Positions 1 through 8,730 are shown, counted from the first letter of the stretch. The stretch: 64,000 nucleotides of DNA from VRUE01 sp963716735 (GCA_963716735.1 OY970321.1:310001-374000), one strand, 5' to 3'. The notes: generated by a model from the sequence alone, not told the origin. A program made the numbers and translations.

Positions 1-2346
1 CCTGGGGCAACCTCGGCGGCAGGGCCGAGTGAGGAGGTCGGGGTCTTCGCCGGCACCGAGCCGGGCGGGGGCGCTTTTGGCGGCGGGCACAACTTCCCCG
101 GCGCCACCGTGCCCTTCGGGATGGTCCAGTGGGGCCCCGACACCGTCCCCGCCGATCGCCATTCGGGCGGCTATGACTACCGCGACCGCCATCTTCGTGG
201 CTTCAGCCTCACTCACCTCAGCGGCGCCGGTTGTGCGCTCTATGGCGACTTCCCCTTTCTGCCGACCACCGAGCCGCTCCGTGCTTCCCCGGCGGCAGTG
301 GGCGCCGCCGGGCTCAAGGGGCGTTTCCAACCTGGCTTCTCCCATGCCCACGAGCGCGCTCACCCCGGCTTCTACTCGGTCCGCCTCAATCCGGCTGGTG
401 GAGGTGCAGTCGATACGGCCCTGACTGCCACCACACGTACCGGGATGGCCAGCTTTTCCTTTCCCCGCTCGCCCCACGCAAGCGTCCTGATCGACGCCGG
501 CGGCAGCGCCAAAGCCGACGACCTCGCCGAAGTGCAGATCGATCCCCGCCGGCGCGAGATCTCGGGGTCCGCATCAAGTGGTTACTTCTGCGCGCAGCGG
601 CCTCGCTACCGGATCTACTTCGCGGCGGCCTTCGACCGCCCGCTCGACACCTACGGCACCTGGACGGGCCAAAAGCTGGCACCCGGTTCGACCGCCGCCT
701 TCGAACAAAAGCGACCGTCGACGGTCTCGGCCAACACCGCCCAGGCGGGCGCATACGCCACCTTCGACACCAGGCGCAACCGCGCCGTCACCGTCCGCGT
801 CGGCGTCTCCTTCGTCAGCGTCGCCGGAGCGCGCGCCAACCTCGCCGCCGAGAGCGGGCGCAGATCGTTTGGACGCATCGCCACGGGCGCGCGGAGGAGT
901 TGGGACCAGGCTCTGTCCTCGATTCGTGTCAGCGGCGGCACGCCGGGCAACACCGAGGTCTTTTACACGGCGCTCTACCACGCGCTTCTCGCCCCGCGCA
1001 CCTTCAACGACGTCGACGGCCGCTACGTCGGCATGGATGGCGCGGTGCACGACACCGGTGGGCGCACCCAGTACGCCGACCTTTCGGGCTGGGACGTCTA
1101 CCGCACCCAGATCCCGCTGCTGGCGATGCTGATGCCGCGCCGTGCCAGCGACGTCGTCGCTTCGATGCTGGCCGATGCCAGGGAGAGCGGTTGCCTGCCG
1201 CGCTGGTCCTACGCCAACGGGCAGAGCATGACGATGGTGGGCGATCCAGCCGACCCCATCATTGCCTCGGTGGCCGCCTTCGGCGCCAGGGGCTTCAATG
1301 CCCAAGCCGCGCTGGAGGCGATGCTGAAGGGTGCAGAAGACGACTGCCGGAGCAGCGACGGCAGCTACGTCCAGCGACAGGGCCTCGATCGATACAAGGC
1401 ACTGGGCTACGTCCCCTTTGACCTCGACGTCCGGCGCCGCAACGCGAACTCGTTGTTCGGCGATCCGGAGGCGGTATGGGCCTCGGCGGCCACGACCCTC
1501 GAGTACGCGATCGCCGACTTTTCGATCGCCCAGTTCGCGGCGCGCTCTCTTCGCGACCGGACCACCTATAACTCCTTCATCTCGCGTTCGGGAAATTGGC
1601 GCAATCTCCTCAACCCACGCAGCGGCCAAATCGAGCCCCGCTTTGAAGATGGGACTTTCGTACCCGACTACGACAACCTCCATGGCGCCGGGTTCGCCGA
1701 GGGCAACTCGGTCCAGTACACCTGGCTGGTGCCCCAGGACCCGGCCGGCCTCTTCGCGACGATCGGCGGCAGCGCAAGCGCCGAGAGGCGGCTCGACCGC
1801 TTCACGCGGACTCTCAATGGCGGGCCCGGCGCCACCCACGCCGATCACGCGCTGCTTGGCAACGAGCCCAACCTCAACGTTCCCTGGCTGTATAACTGGG
1901 CTGGGGCGCCCTACAAGACCCAGGCTGTCGTGCGGCGAGCGCTGCGGCTCTACGACACCGCCCCGGATGGTTACCCCGGCAACGACGATCTCGGCACGCT
2001 CTCATCCTGGTACGTGTTCGGGGCACTGGGCCTTTACCCGGAGGTCCCGGGCACCGGCGTGCTCGCAATCGGCAGCCCGCTTTTCCCGCGGGCGACCGTG
2101 CGCCTGGCCGGTGGGAGGAAGCTGCGGATCGTCGCCTCCTCCCGCGCTCCATACATTCAGTCGATGCGTTTCAACGGCCACACCTATGAGCGACCTTGGA
2201 CCACGTTTTGCTCACTGGCTCGCGGGGCGACCCTCGCCTACCGACTCGGAACACGGCCGAACCGCGCCTGGGGCGATTCTGTCGCCGATGCGCCGCCTTC
2301 CTTTGGGATGAAGCGACCAATGCCCCAGAGCCCCTGCGCTCCTTGA
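1..2346 (+). CDS. GH92 family alpha-mannosidase, 5' end outside window
   Basis: Glycoside hydrolase family 92 members are calcium-dependent exo-alpha-mannosidases, usually exported. The frame is open from base 1, so the true start lies upstream; the first visible residues (GAFGGGHNFPGATVPFGM) already belong to the family's N-terminal beta-sandwich. The catalytic half is clear: LSGWDVYRTQIPLLAML, GGPGATHADHALLGNEPN with NVPWLYNWAGAPYKTQ, and near the end GYPGNDDLGTLSSWYVFGAL followed by GLYPEVPG and GSPLF. These match the usual GH92 order. At least 781 residues lie in the window. The next gene starts inside this stop codon (TTGA), so it is co-transcribed with a membrane glycosyltransferase and a GtrA protein, which suggests a glycan-related locus. 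The exact linkage specificity cannot be read from sequence. Confidence 0.9.
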   Translation, partial: PGATSAAGPSEEVGVFAGTEPGGGAFGGGHNFPGATVPFGMVQWGPDTVPADRHSGGYDYRDRHLRGFSLTHLSGAGCALYGDFPFLPTTEPLRASPAAVGAAGLKGRFQPGFSHAHERAHPGFYSVRLNPAGGGAVDTALTATTRTGMASFSFPRSPHASVLIDAGGSAKADDLAEVQIDPRRREISGSASSGYFCAQRPRYRIYFAAAFDRPLDTYGTWTGQKLAPGSTAAFEQKRPSTVSANTAQAGAYATFDTRRNRAVTVRVGVSFVSVAGARANLAAESGRRSFGRIATGARRSWDQALSSIRVSGGTPGNTEVFYTALYHALLAPRTFNDVDGRYVGMDGAVHDTGGRTQYADLSGWDVYRTQIPLLAMLMPRRASDVVASMLADARESGCLPRWSYANGQSMTMVGDPADPIIASVAAFGARGFNAQAALEAMLKGAEDDCRSSDGSYVQRQGLDRYKALGYVPFDLDVRRRNANSLFGDPEAVWASAATTLEYAIADFSIAQFAARSLRDRTTYNSFISRSGNWRNLLNPRSGQIEPRFEDGTFVPDYDNLHGAGFAEGNSVQYTWLVPQDPAGLFATIGGSASAERRLDRFTRTLNGGPGATHADHALLGNEPNLNVPWLYNWAGAPYKTQAVVRRALRLYDTAPDGYPGNDDLGTLSSWYVFGALGLYPEVPGTGVLAIGSPLFPRATVRLAGGRKLRIVASSRAPYIQSMRFNGHTYERPWTTFCSLARGATLAYRLGTRPNRAWGDSVADAPPSFGMKRPMPQSPCAP

Positions 2347-3827
2347 CCACGGAACCCGTTCACTCGACCGTCCTCTGGGCGCTCGCCGGCCTGGTCGCAT
2401 TGGGGGTCGCGGTTCGCTTCGCCACCCTTGGCGTCCAGAGCTACCACCACGACGAGGTGATCACCGCGGTGCGGGTTATCCCCGGCGACTTCACCGAGAT
2501 GCTGCGCCAGGTCAAGGGGAGTGAGTCCAACCCGCCTCTGTACTACGTCCTTGCCTGGGGTTGGGCAAAGGTCTTTGGCACGGGGGAGATCGGCCTGCGC
2601 TCGCTCAGTGCGCTGCTCGGCGCGGCCACCGTTCCGGTGGCGTTCCTGATCGGTCGTGAGCTGGCGAGCAACCGCGCTGGGCTGATCGCCACCGCGGTGG
2701 TCGCCGTCAACCCGATGCTGATCTGGTACTCGCAGGAGGCTCGTTCCTATGCGGCGCTGGTCTTCTTCGGTGCGCTCGCTCTGTTCTTTTTCGTACGCAC
2801 CCTGCGTACCTGGAGCGGGTGGGATCTGGCTTTTTGGGCGTTGGCCTCGTCGCTGGCGCTGTGCAGCCACTACTTCGCCGTCTTCGCGGTGGCGATCGAG
2901 GCGGTCTGGCTCGCGGTGGCGCTGAGGTATGTCTGGCGGTTGGTCCTACCCGCGGTCGGTGCTGTGGTTGCCGCCGGCTTGGCGCTCCTGCCCCTGATCT
3001 CGGCTCAGGTCAACCCAACCCATATCGGCTGGATCGACCACAGTGCCCTGTTGTTGCGCCTCTTCGAGACCGGCGTCAGCTTTCTCGCCGGGGAGACCGG
3101 CCACGTCATCGCTGAGCCGCCGCGCGAACGCTATGCGCTGATTCCGGTGGTGCTGACCGGAGCGGCTCTGCTTCTGGTCATCTCCCGCGGTGACCCACGC
3201 GAGAAGCGAGGGGCGGTTGTCGGGTTGGTGGTGGGGTTGGGGGTGGTGCTGCTGGCGACCCTGGCCGCGCTCGCCGGAAAGGACTATGTGGTCGAGCGCA
3301 ACCTGCTTCCGGCCTTGATCCCGCTGGCCGTCGCGGCGTCGATCGGCTTTGGCGTCGACCGGGCGCGGCGAATCGGTGTCGCCTGCGCGGCGCTGCTCTG
3401 CGTCTACTGGCTCGCCTTCGATGTCTATGTCGCTCGCACCCCCAACCTGCAGCGCCCCGATTTCCGCGATCTCGCCGCGCAGCTCGGTCCACCGCAGCGG
3501 CCACGCGCGATCGTGACTTGGAAACTTGCCTCGGACCCGATTCGGTTCTATCTCGATGGTCACTCGCGGCGGGCCTACCGGGGTATAGTTCCCGTCCGCG
3601 AGATCGACGTGGTCAGCAAGCCGGTCGTTGCGGGAAAGCCACCTGGGCTTCCGCTCGGCTTCCGTCCGGTCGAACGTCGTAGGCTGGAGCGCCTTACGCT
3701 GATCCGCTACATGTCTCCCCATCTGCAAAAGGTCCCATTCCATGTGCTGCGCGATGCGCGGACCGGTTTCGGTCGCAACGCGGCCATCGTCGATGGGCCT
3801 CCGGCCGCGGAGTGGAGGGCTCGGTGA
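2343..3827 (+). CDS. GT39-like (PMT/ArnT-type) membrane glycosyltransferase
   Basis: This is a multi-pass GT-C glycosyltransferase that probably moves a sugar from a polyprenyl-phosphate carrier to an extracytoplasmic acceptor. After the first membrane segment it shows the SYHHDE motif, matching the acidic catalytic loop of PMT_2/ArnT proteins, then NPPLYYVLAWGW and PMLIWYSQEARSYAA, both typical of the family. About ten hydrophobic stretches follow, then a soluble C-terminal tail of about 130 residues. I chose TTG at 2343, which overlaps the GH92 stop (TTGA) and leads straight into the first membrane helix. An in-frame ATG at 2196 would overlap the upstream gene by 150 bases and add non-conserved sequence. 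The substrate is unknown. Confidence 0.75.
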   Translation: MTTEPVHSTVLWALAGLVALGVAVRFATLGVQSYHHDEVITAVRVIPGDFTEMLRQVKGSESNPPLYYVLAWGWAKVFGTGEIGLRSLSALLGAATVPVAFLIGRELASNRAGLIATAVVAVNPMLIWYSQEARSYAALVFFGALALFFFVRTLRTWSGWDLAFWALASSLALCSHYFAVFAVAIEAVWLAVALRYVWRLVLPAVGAVVAAGLALLPLISAQVNPTHIGWIDHSALLLRLFETGVSFLAGETGHVIAEPPRERYALIPVVLTGAALLLVISRGDPREKRGAVVGLVVGLGVVLLATLAALAGKDYVVERNLLPALIPLAVAASIGFGVDRARRIGVACAALLCVYWLAFDVYVARTPNLQRPDFRDLAAQLGPPQRPRAIVTWKLASDPIRFYLDGHSRRAYRGIVPVREIDVVSKPVVAGKPPGLPLGFRPVERRRLERLTLIRYMSPHLQKVPFHVLRDARTGFGRNAAIVDGPPAAEWRAR

Positions 3828-4252
3828 ACGGCACCTATGAATTCGCCTATCGCCTTCGTGCGGCCGCCCGCCGCCCGGCGAGTTGGTTTCAGCTGCTCAA
3901 ATTCGGTGTCGTCGGCGGCTCCGGCTACCTGATCAACCTGGCCGTCTTCGCGGTGCTCGCCGGTGGCCTCGGCGTGCACCACCTACTTGCCGCGATCGGG
4001 GCCTTCTGTATTGCCCTGGCCAACAACTTCCTCTGGAACCGGCACTGGACCTTCGAGGCTGGTCACGGCCACCCCGGCTTCCAGGCGGCACGCTTCTTCG
4101 CCGTCAGCGTCGCGGCGCTGCTGATCAATCTGGTGGTGCTGGAACTGCTCGTCTCGAGTGCGTCTATGGGCGATCTTCCCGCGCAGGCGATCGCCGTTGC
4201 GGTGGCGATGCCCTTCAATTTTTTAGGCAACAAGCTCTGGACCTTCGCCTGA
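3824..4252 (+). CDS. GtrA family membrane protein
   Basis: This is a small protein of about 142 residues with four hydrophobic helices. It carries the GtrA-family opening QLLKFGVVGGSGYLINLAVF and the closing motif FNFLGNKLWTF, with NNFLWNRHWTF in the middle. GtrA proteins are thought to help move polyprenyl-linked sugars across the membrane, which fits its position behind a GT-C glycosyltransferase. The GTG at 3824 overlaps the previous stop (GTGA) and has GGAGGG about six bases upstream; a GTG at 3812 in the same frame is a weaker alternative. Repeat element A1 begins within the final codons of this gene. Confidence 0.85.
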   Translation: MNGTYEFAYRLRAAARRPASWFQLLKFGVVGGSGYLINLAVFAVLAGGLGVHHLLAAIGAFCIALANNFLWNRHWTFEAGHGHPGFQAARFFAVSVAALLINLVVLELLVSSASMGDLPAQAIAVAVAMPFNFLGNKLWTFA

Positions 4253-4377
4253 CGCGTCCGTAGACCGGCGCATTTCGGGGTCTTCGGTCGGGCTCCTCGG
4301 GTCACGCACTTGAAGTGCGCTCCCCTCGTCGCCCTTTCCTGCATCCCCCGAACTGCTTGGTCTACGGGCGCGTCAGG
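4248..4377 (+). repeat. Family A hairpin element, copy A1
   Basis: Outer arms of 19 bases (4248-4266 and 4359-4377) are complementary with one mismatch. The left arm contains the gtrA stop codon. Between them is the family A core: it starts GGCGCAT, carries GGGGTCTTCGGTCG, has a central hairpin CGCACTTGAAGTGCG and ends CTGCTT before GGT. The same core recurs at 43360, 52011 and, shortened, at 15971, each time with different arm sequences. The outer stem could act as the transcription terminator of gtrA. Confidence 0.75.
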
Positions 4378-4402
4378 TAGTGAGCGGTATGCGGCATTTC
4401 GG

Positions 4403-4762
4403 CTACCACTTGCCTTCGAGCCAGCGGAGTAGGTCCGGTTCGAGCTTTTCGAGGTCGGGGGTGGGGGAGGCGAGCTCGGCGTCGGCTAGCTGGATTGCGG
4501 CGCCTAGTCCGAATGTTGCCCGATCGGGGTCTCCACCCAGCCAGGCCTCGATTTGGCTCAGGCGGTGATGATCTGCGCGGAGCTCGTGCAAGGCAGACCG
4601 GGCGGCGGCGGGATCGGTCTCGGCCAGATTGATCAACGCCTCCAGCCCGGCTCTGACCCGGTCTTCGGGCGGCGCCTCCTCAGTGGCGGCGATGGCCCGC
4701 TTAACAATCTCTTCGTCGACCCCCCCTTTTTCCAACAGGGCGGTTCTCGTACCCTCTCTCAT
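4403..4762 (-). CDS. Hypothetical protein, 119 aa
   Basis: Not recognised. This is a soluble, acidic, mostly helical protein, rich in Glu, Ala and Leu, without signal peptide or membrane segment. It reads MREGTRTALLEKGGVDEEIV at the start and ends DLEKLEPDLLRWLEGKW. The ATG at 4762 is supported by AGAGGAGGT six bases upstream on the minus strand, so I prefer it to an in-frame ATG at 4813. It is transcribed divergently from the LeuRS-like gene, and the 266-base space between them must hold both promoters. Confidence 0.6.
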   Translation of the reverse strand: MREGTRTALLEKGGVDEEIVKRAIAATEEAPPEDRVRAGLEALINLAETDPAAARSALHELRADHHRLSQIEAWLGGDPDRATFGLGAAIQLADAELASPTPDLEKLEPDLLRWLEGKW

Positions 4763-4910
4763 GTTGGGACCTCCTCTTAAGGTCTCGGCCAGGCCCCGGG
4801 GTGTCGCAAGCACCGCCGGGGTCGCCTATTTCTCTTCCCAAATCAAGCTAGGCCCGCGCCCGGACGGCGAAGCGCCCAAATCTCTCCCATCCGCGACTTT
4901 TTCCACTTAT

Positions 4911-4939
4911 TTGACACTTTTGTCACGGTTTCGTATGTC
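4911..4939 (+). promoter_or_regulatory. Putative sigma-70-type promoter for the LeuRS-like gene
   Basis: TTGACA at 4911-4916 is followed after 17 bases by TATGTC at 4934-4939. The -35 is perfect; the -10 matches in only three of six positions. The tract around it (about 4895-4980) is visibly AT-richer than the rest of the window. The gene start is 90 bases downstream. No other convincing site was seen in 4763-5028. Confidence 0.4.
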
Positions 4940-5028
4940 ACTCGAATACTTCAAGGTGCTTGACCATTGTTTTCCAGCATAGGACCCCTCGGGCCCGGGG
5001 TCAACGTCCGTGGCACACTGCGACGACG

Positions 5029-7227
5029 ATGAGTCGCGAAAAGCCGATCTACGACGCTGGCGAGACTGAGTCCTCCCGGCAGGCCGAGTGGGCTGGGCGG
5101 GGTGCTTTCGCGACCCCTGTGCCGACGGCGGGGCAGGCCGCCGTCTACATCAAGCCGTCGAGTCCGTTCACTTCCGGAAACCTGCACATGGGTCACGTTC
5201 GGGACTACTCGATCGGGGATGCGTACGCGCGTTTCCGCCGCGCCCGCGGCGACGCGGTGCTCTTCGGTTTCGGCTTCGACGCCTTCGGCCTACCGGCCGA
5301 GATGGCGGCGATCGAGCGTGGCACGCGGCCCGCCGAGTGGGTCGAGCGCTGCGGCGAGCGGATGCTGGGGCAGATGAAGCGCCTCGGCTTCTCCTTCGAC
5401 TATGAGCGCGCCTTCTACAGCTCCGATGAGGCCCAGTACCGCTGGTCTCAGTGGCTCTTCCTGACCCTGCTCGAGGCCGGGATGATCTACCGCGACGATG
5501 CCACCGTCGACTGGTGCGACACCTGTCAGACGACGCTCGCCGCGCTGCAGGTGGAGGACGGGCGCTGCTGGCGCTGCCACAACAAGGTGCGGCTGATTCG
5601 TCGTCCCACCTGGTTCCTGCGGTTGTCCCCTTACCTGGAGGAGAACGATCGCAACCTCGAGCGCCTCGCCGACTGGGACGAGCTATCGCTGAAAACCCAG
5701 CGCTACATACTTGGCCGCAGCGACGGCGTCGAGCTGGATCTGGGGACCCCGGACGGCGATCTCGTGGTCTTCAGCCCGCACGGCGGTGACGTGGGTGAGG
5801 CCCGCTTCGTTCTGCTCTCCCCGCGCCACCCGGATATCGAGCGCTGGGTGACCGACCCCGCGGTCGCCGAGAAACTGGACCAGCTGCGATCCGGCGGCTG
5901 GGAGCGCAGCGCCCGCGACGCCTCTGCGGTTCCGGTCGTCGACACCGGCGCCTCGGTCGAGGTCGCCGGCGGTGGAAGCCTGCCACTCTTCGTCTCGCCG
6001 ATAGTCGATGCCCGCTATGGCCCCACCGCGGCACTCGGCATCCCCAGCGCCGACGAGGCCGACGAGGCGATCGCGGCGCGGATGCCTCGAACGGCGAGCG
6101 AGTCCCTCGGCGGCGGTTCGGCCGATGCCTTGGAGCCGCGGGAGGCGAGCCGTTACCGCGCATATGACTTCTCGATCTCACGCCAGCGCTACTGGGGCAC
6201 GCCGATTCCCGTGCTGCACTGTGAGCAGTGCGGGGTGGTCCCGGTCCCGATCGAGGACCTGCCGGTGGTGCTGCCGCGCGACGTCGAGCCGACCGGCGAA
6301 GGCAACCCGCTGGCTGATCGCCCCGACTTCCTGGCGACGACCTGTCCGACCTGCGGTGGGGCGGCACAGCGCGAGACCGACACGCTCGACTGCCACTTCG
6401 ACGCCCTCTGGCTCTGGGTGCCGGCCGCGGTACCGCCGGAGGATCGCGACGAGCAGATGTTCACCCACCCGGACCTGCAGCGCTGGCTGCCCTCGGAGAG
6501 GCTCGTCGCCGGCAATGACAGCGGTGGCTTCGTCTTTGACCAGCGGGTCGTGACCAAGGCGTTGCGGGACATCGGGCCCTTCTCCTTCCTCGAGGACGGC
6601 GAGCCCTTTGCCGGCTGCCTCTTCCACGAGATGGTGATCGCCGATGGCCGCAAGATGAGCAAGCACCTCGGCAACGTCGTCGATCCCGACGAGCTGGTCG
6701 CCGAGCACGGCGCCGACACCGTGCGGCTTGCTGTTCTTTACGCCGCCGGTCCGGCCAAAGCACTCAACTGGACCGACGGCGCTCTGCGCTTCGCGTCTCG
6801 CTTCCTGCGTGGCCTCTGGGACTACGCCCACGAGAGCATCGTCGCGGCCGCCGACGCTCCCGAGGACGCGGAGGCGGCGGTCGACACCGCCTTCATCCGC
6901 GAGCGGTTGGGGAAATGGTGCGAGGCCGGGATCGAGCGGATCACCGCCGATCTCGAGGAGCTGCAGATGCACAAGGCGGTGCGCAACGTCACCCGGTTAC
7001 TGGAGCGGATCAAGGACTACGAGAAGCGAATCCTCAAGCGTCGCGGCCAGCTTGGCCGCGAGGACTACGATGCGTTGCTCGACGCGCTGGCCCTGCTGGC
7101 CGGGGCGCTATCGCCTTTTGCGCCGCACATCGCCGAGGAGCTGCTGATCGCGCTCGGGCAGGACGCCTCTGTAGGATTTCCGACCGGAGGAGAGGCCTCG
7201 TCCCTCTCTATAGCCAGGAATAATTGA
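5029..7227 (+). CDS. LeuRS-like class Ia aminoacyl-tRNA synthetase, degenerate editing site, short C-terminus
   Basis: This is a class Ia synthetase of the leucyl type, 732 residues. Visible signatures are HMGH (residues 53-56), DAFGLPAE, a zinc-type CDTC/CWRC pair (163-183), FSISRQRYWG and KMSKH (542-546). Two things are odd. The editing domain (about 185-365) lacks the threonine-rich TTRPDT-type segment, with SPHGGDV in its place, and the MAVPAHDERD-type segment reads LGIPSADEADEA, so the usual editing aspartate is absent. The protein also ends shortly after FAPHIAEELL, without the WP stretch and the C-terminal VNGKVR domain of normal LeuRS. It may therefore be a paralogue rather than the housekeeping enzyme. 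ATG 5029 was chosen because an in-frame ATG at 4960 falls in the promoter region. A threonine synthase-like gene follows. Confidence 0.75.
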   Translation: MSREKPIYDAGETESSRQAEWAGRGAFATPVPTAGQAAVYIKPSSPFTSGNLHMGHVRDYSIGDAYARFRRARGDAVLFGFGFDAFGLPAEMAAIERGTRPAEWVERCGERMLGQMKRLGFSFDYERAFYSSDEAQYRWSQWLFLTLLEAGMIYRDDATVDWCDTCQTTLAALQVEDGRCWRCHNKVRLIRRPTWFLRLSPYLEENDRNLERLADWDELSLKTQRYILGRSDGVELDLGTPDGDLVVFSPHGGDVGEARFVLLSPRHPDIERWVTDPAVAEKLDQLRSGGWERSARDASAVPVVDTGASVEVAGGGSLPLFVSPIVDARYGPTAALGIPSADEADEAIAARMPRTASESLGGGSADALEPREASRYRAYDFSISRQRYWGTPIPVLHCEQCGVVPVPIEDLPVVLPRDVEPTGEGNPLADRPDFLATTCPTCGGAAQRETDTLDCHFDALWLWVPAAVPPEDRDEQMFTHPDLQRWLPSERLVAGNDSGGFVFDQRVVTKALRDIGPFSFLEDGEPFAGCLFHEMVIADGRKMSKHLGNVVDPDELVAEHGADTVRLAVLYAAGPAKALNWTDGALRFASRFLRGLWDYAHESIVAAADAPEDAEAAVDTAFIRERLGKWCEAGIERITADLEELQMHKAVRNVTRLLERIKDYEKRILKRRGQLGREDYDALLDALALLAGALSPFAPHIAEELLIALGQDASVGFPTGGEASSLSIARNN

Positions 7228-7261
7228 TCGACATGGCCGTACCTGCTATACAGAACCGCTC

Positions 7262-7351
7262 ATGATCAGGCGCCAGCACGGAAAGCGCAGACGGAGATTT
7301 GCCAAGGCGGGCGGCCTGCCGTCGCTAGCCAGGGGTGTCGAGGGGCGATGA
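7262..7351 (+). CDS. Possible 29-aa basic leader peptide
   Basis: A short frame starts at ATG 7262 and encodes a very basic peptide beginning MIRRQHGKRRRRFAKAGG. Its stop overlaps the ATG of the threonine synthase-like gene (ATGA at 7348-7351), the arrangement used elsewhere in this window for translational coupling. There is no clear ribosome-binding site in front of it. It could be a leader peptide or chance. Confidence 0.2.
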   Translation: MIRRQHGKRRRRFAKAGGLPSLARGVEGR

Positions 7352-8640
7352 CCGCCCCGGCCGACCAGCGCACCCGCTCCTGCGCGACGGAGCTGGTCTG
7401 CCACGACTGTGAGCTTCGGCTACCGCTTCTCGATACCACCTTCAGGTGCCTTGGCTGCGGCCAGACGCTTGACGTCGACTACGACTACGAGCTGGCCACC
7501 AGCCGCGTTGCCGAGCGGCCGATCGCCGAGCGCGAGCTCAACATCTGGCGCTTCGAGGAGCTGCTGCCGATCGTCGACGCGAAGGCGAAGGACCGCGTCG
7601 GTCGCTACAGCGGCCGCACGCCGCTGATCCACGCCGACCGCCTCGGCGCTGAGCTGGGCCTGCGCAAGCTCTACCTCAAGGACGACAGCACGCAGCGCCC
7701 CAGTCTCTCCTACAAGGACCGCGTCGTCTCGATGGCGGTCGCCCGCCTGCTCGAGCTGGGCAAGCCGGAGATCGGCTGCGTCTCGACCGGCAACGTCGGC
7801 ACCGCGGTCGCCTCGCTGGCGGCCAAGGCGGGGGTCGCCGCCTACGTCTTCTACCCGAGCAACATGGAGCGCGGCAAGGCACGCGCCTGTCGAGCCCTTG
7901 GTGCGGCGGTAATCCAGCTCGACGGCAACTACGACGAAGCCAACCGCGCCTGTCGCGAGCTCGCGCTGGCGAGCGGCATCCAGTTCGCAAACATCACCCT
8001 GCGGCCGTTCTACGCCGAGGGGGCGAAGACGATGGCCTTCGAGGTGGTCGAGCAGCTCGACTGGGTCTCGCCCGATCACTTCGTGATCCCGGCCGCCGGT
8101 GGCACCCTCTCCTCGCGTGTCCACAAGGGACTGGGGGAGATGGAAACGGTGGGCATGGCGGAGACGGCGGCGACCAAGATCCATATCGCCCAGGCGGAGG
8201 GCTGCGGGCCGATCGCCACCGCGATCCTCGACGGCAGCGGCAAGATCGAGCCGCAGCGGCCCGATACCGCGGCTCACTCACTTGCGATCGGCGCCCCCGG
8301 CGACGGTCCGCTCGTGGTCGACGCGGTGACCTCGCGCGGCGGCTCGGCCGCGACCGCCAGCGACCCGGAGATCTTCGAGGCGCTCGACCTGCTCGGCGCC
8401 ACCGAGGGGATCCTCACCGAGCCCGCCGGCGGCACCACGATCGCGGCGACGATGAAGCTCGCCAACGAGGGCAAGCTCGGCCCCGACGACACCGTGGTGG
8501 CCGTGATCAGCGGCAACGGCTACAAGACCCTCGACGAGCACCCCGACAAACCGTGGCCCGAAATGGTCGCCCCCGAGGTAGAGGCGATGGAGGAAACCCT
8601 CGCCCAGTTCCGCCACTCCGGCGCCGCGTTGCCCAGCTGA
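7348..8640 (+). CDS. Threonine synthase-like PLP enzyme
   Basis: A fold-type II PLP enzyme of 430 residues. The N-terminal zinc ribbon (CHDCELRLPLL with CLGCGQTL, about residues 18-40) is typical of plant and archaeal-type threonine synthases, which convert O-phosphohomoserine to threonine. The PLP lysine lies in SYKDR, the phosphate-binding loop is STGNVGTAVASLAAKAG, and the C-terminal ISGNGYKTLD matches the family. The lysine context SLSYKDR differs from the usual TGSFKDR, so substrate preference may differ. GAGGGG lies just before ATG 7348. It sits behind an atypical LeuRS-like gene and not in a hom-thrB operon, which leaves open whether it makes threonine or serves a dedicated pathway with its neighbour. 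Confidence 0.75.
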   Translation: MTAPADQRTRSCATELVCHDCELRLPLLDTTFRCLGCGQTLDVDYDYELATSRVAERPIAERELNIWRFEELLPIVDAKAKDRVGRYSGRTPLIHADRLGAELGLRKLYLKDDSTQRPSLSYKDRVVSMAVARLLELGKPEIGCVSTGNVGTAVASLAAKAGVAAYVFYPSNMERGKARACRALGAAVIQLDGNYDEANRACRELALASGIQFANITLRPFYAEGAKTMAFEVVEQLDWVSPDHFVIPAAGGTLSSRVHKGLGEMETVGMAETAATKIHIAQAEGCGPIATAILDGSGKIEPQRPDTAAHSLAIGAPGDGPLVVDAVTSRGGSAATASDPEIFEALDLLGATEGILTEPAGGTTIAATMKLANEGKLGPDDTVVAVISGNGYKTLDEHPDKPWPEMVAPEVEAMEETLAQFRHSGAALPS

Positions 8641-8663
8641 TTCAACGCATTTCAAGCAGCGCA

Positions 8664-8694
8664 ATGCCGGAGGGACTCGAACCCCCGACACGCG
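8664..8694 (-). repeat. tRNA 3'-end fragment (att-like direct repeat)
   Basis: This stretch repeats the 3' part (T-arm and acceptor end) of the tRNA-Met gene at 9249-9282, in the same orientation, with a three-base deletion in the acceptor stem. The rest of a tRNA (D-arm, anticodon arm) is not present. The geometry, a displaced 3' end downstream of an intact tRNA, is what integration into a tRNA 3' end leaves behind. Confidence 0.55.
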
Positions 8695-8730
8695 GTTCCT
8701 TCTCCCGCTTCATGCCTCACCTACCTGGCG

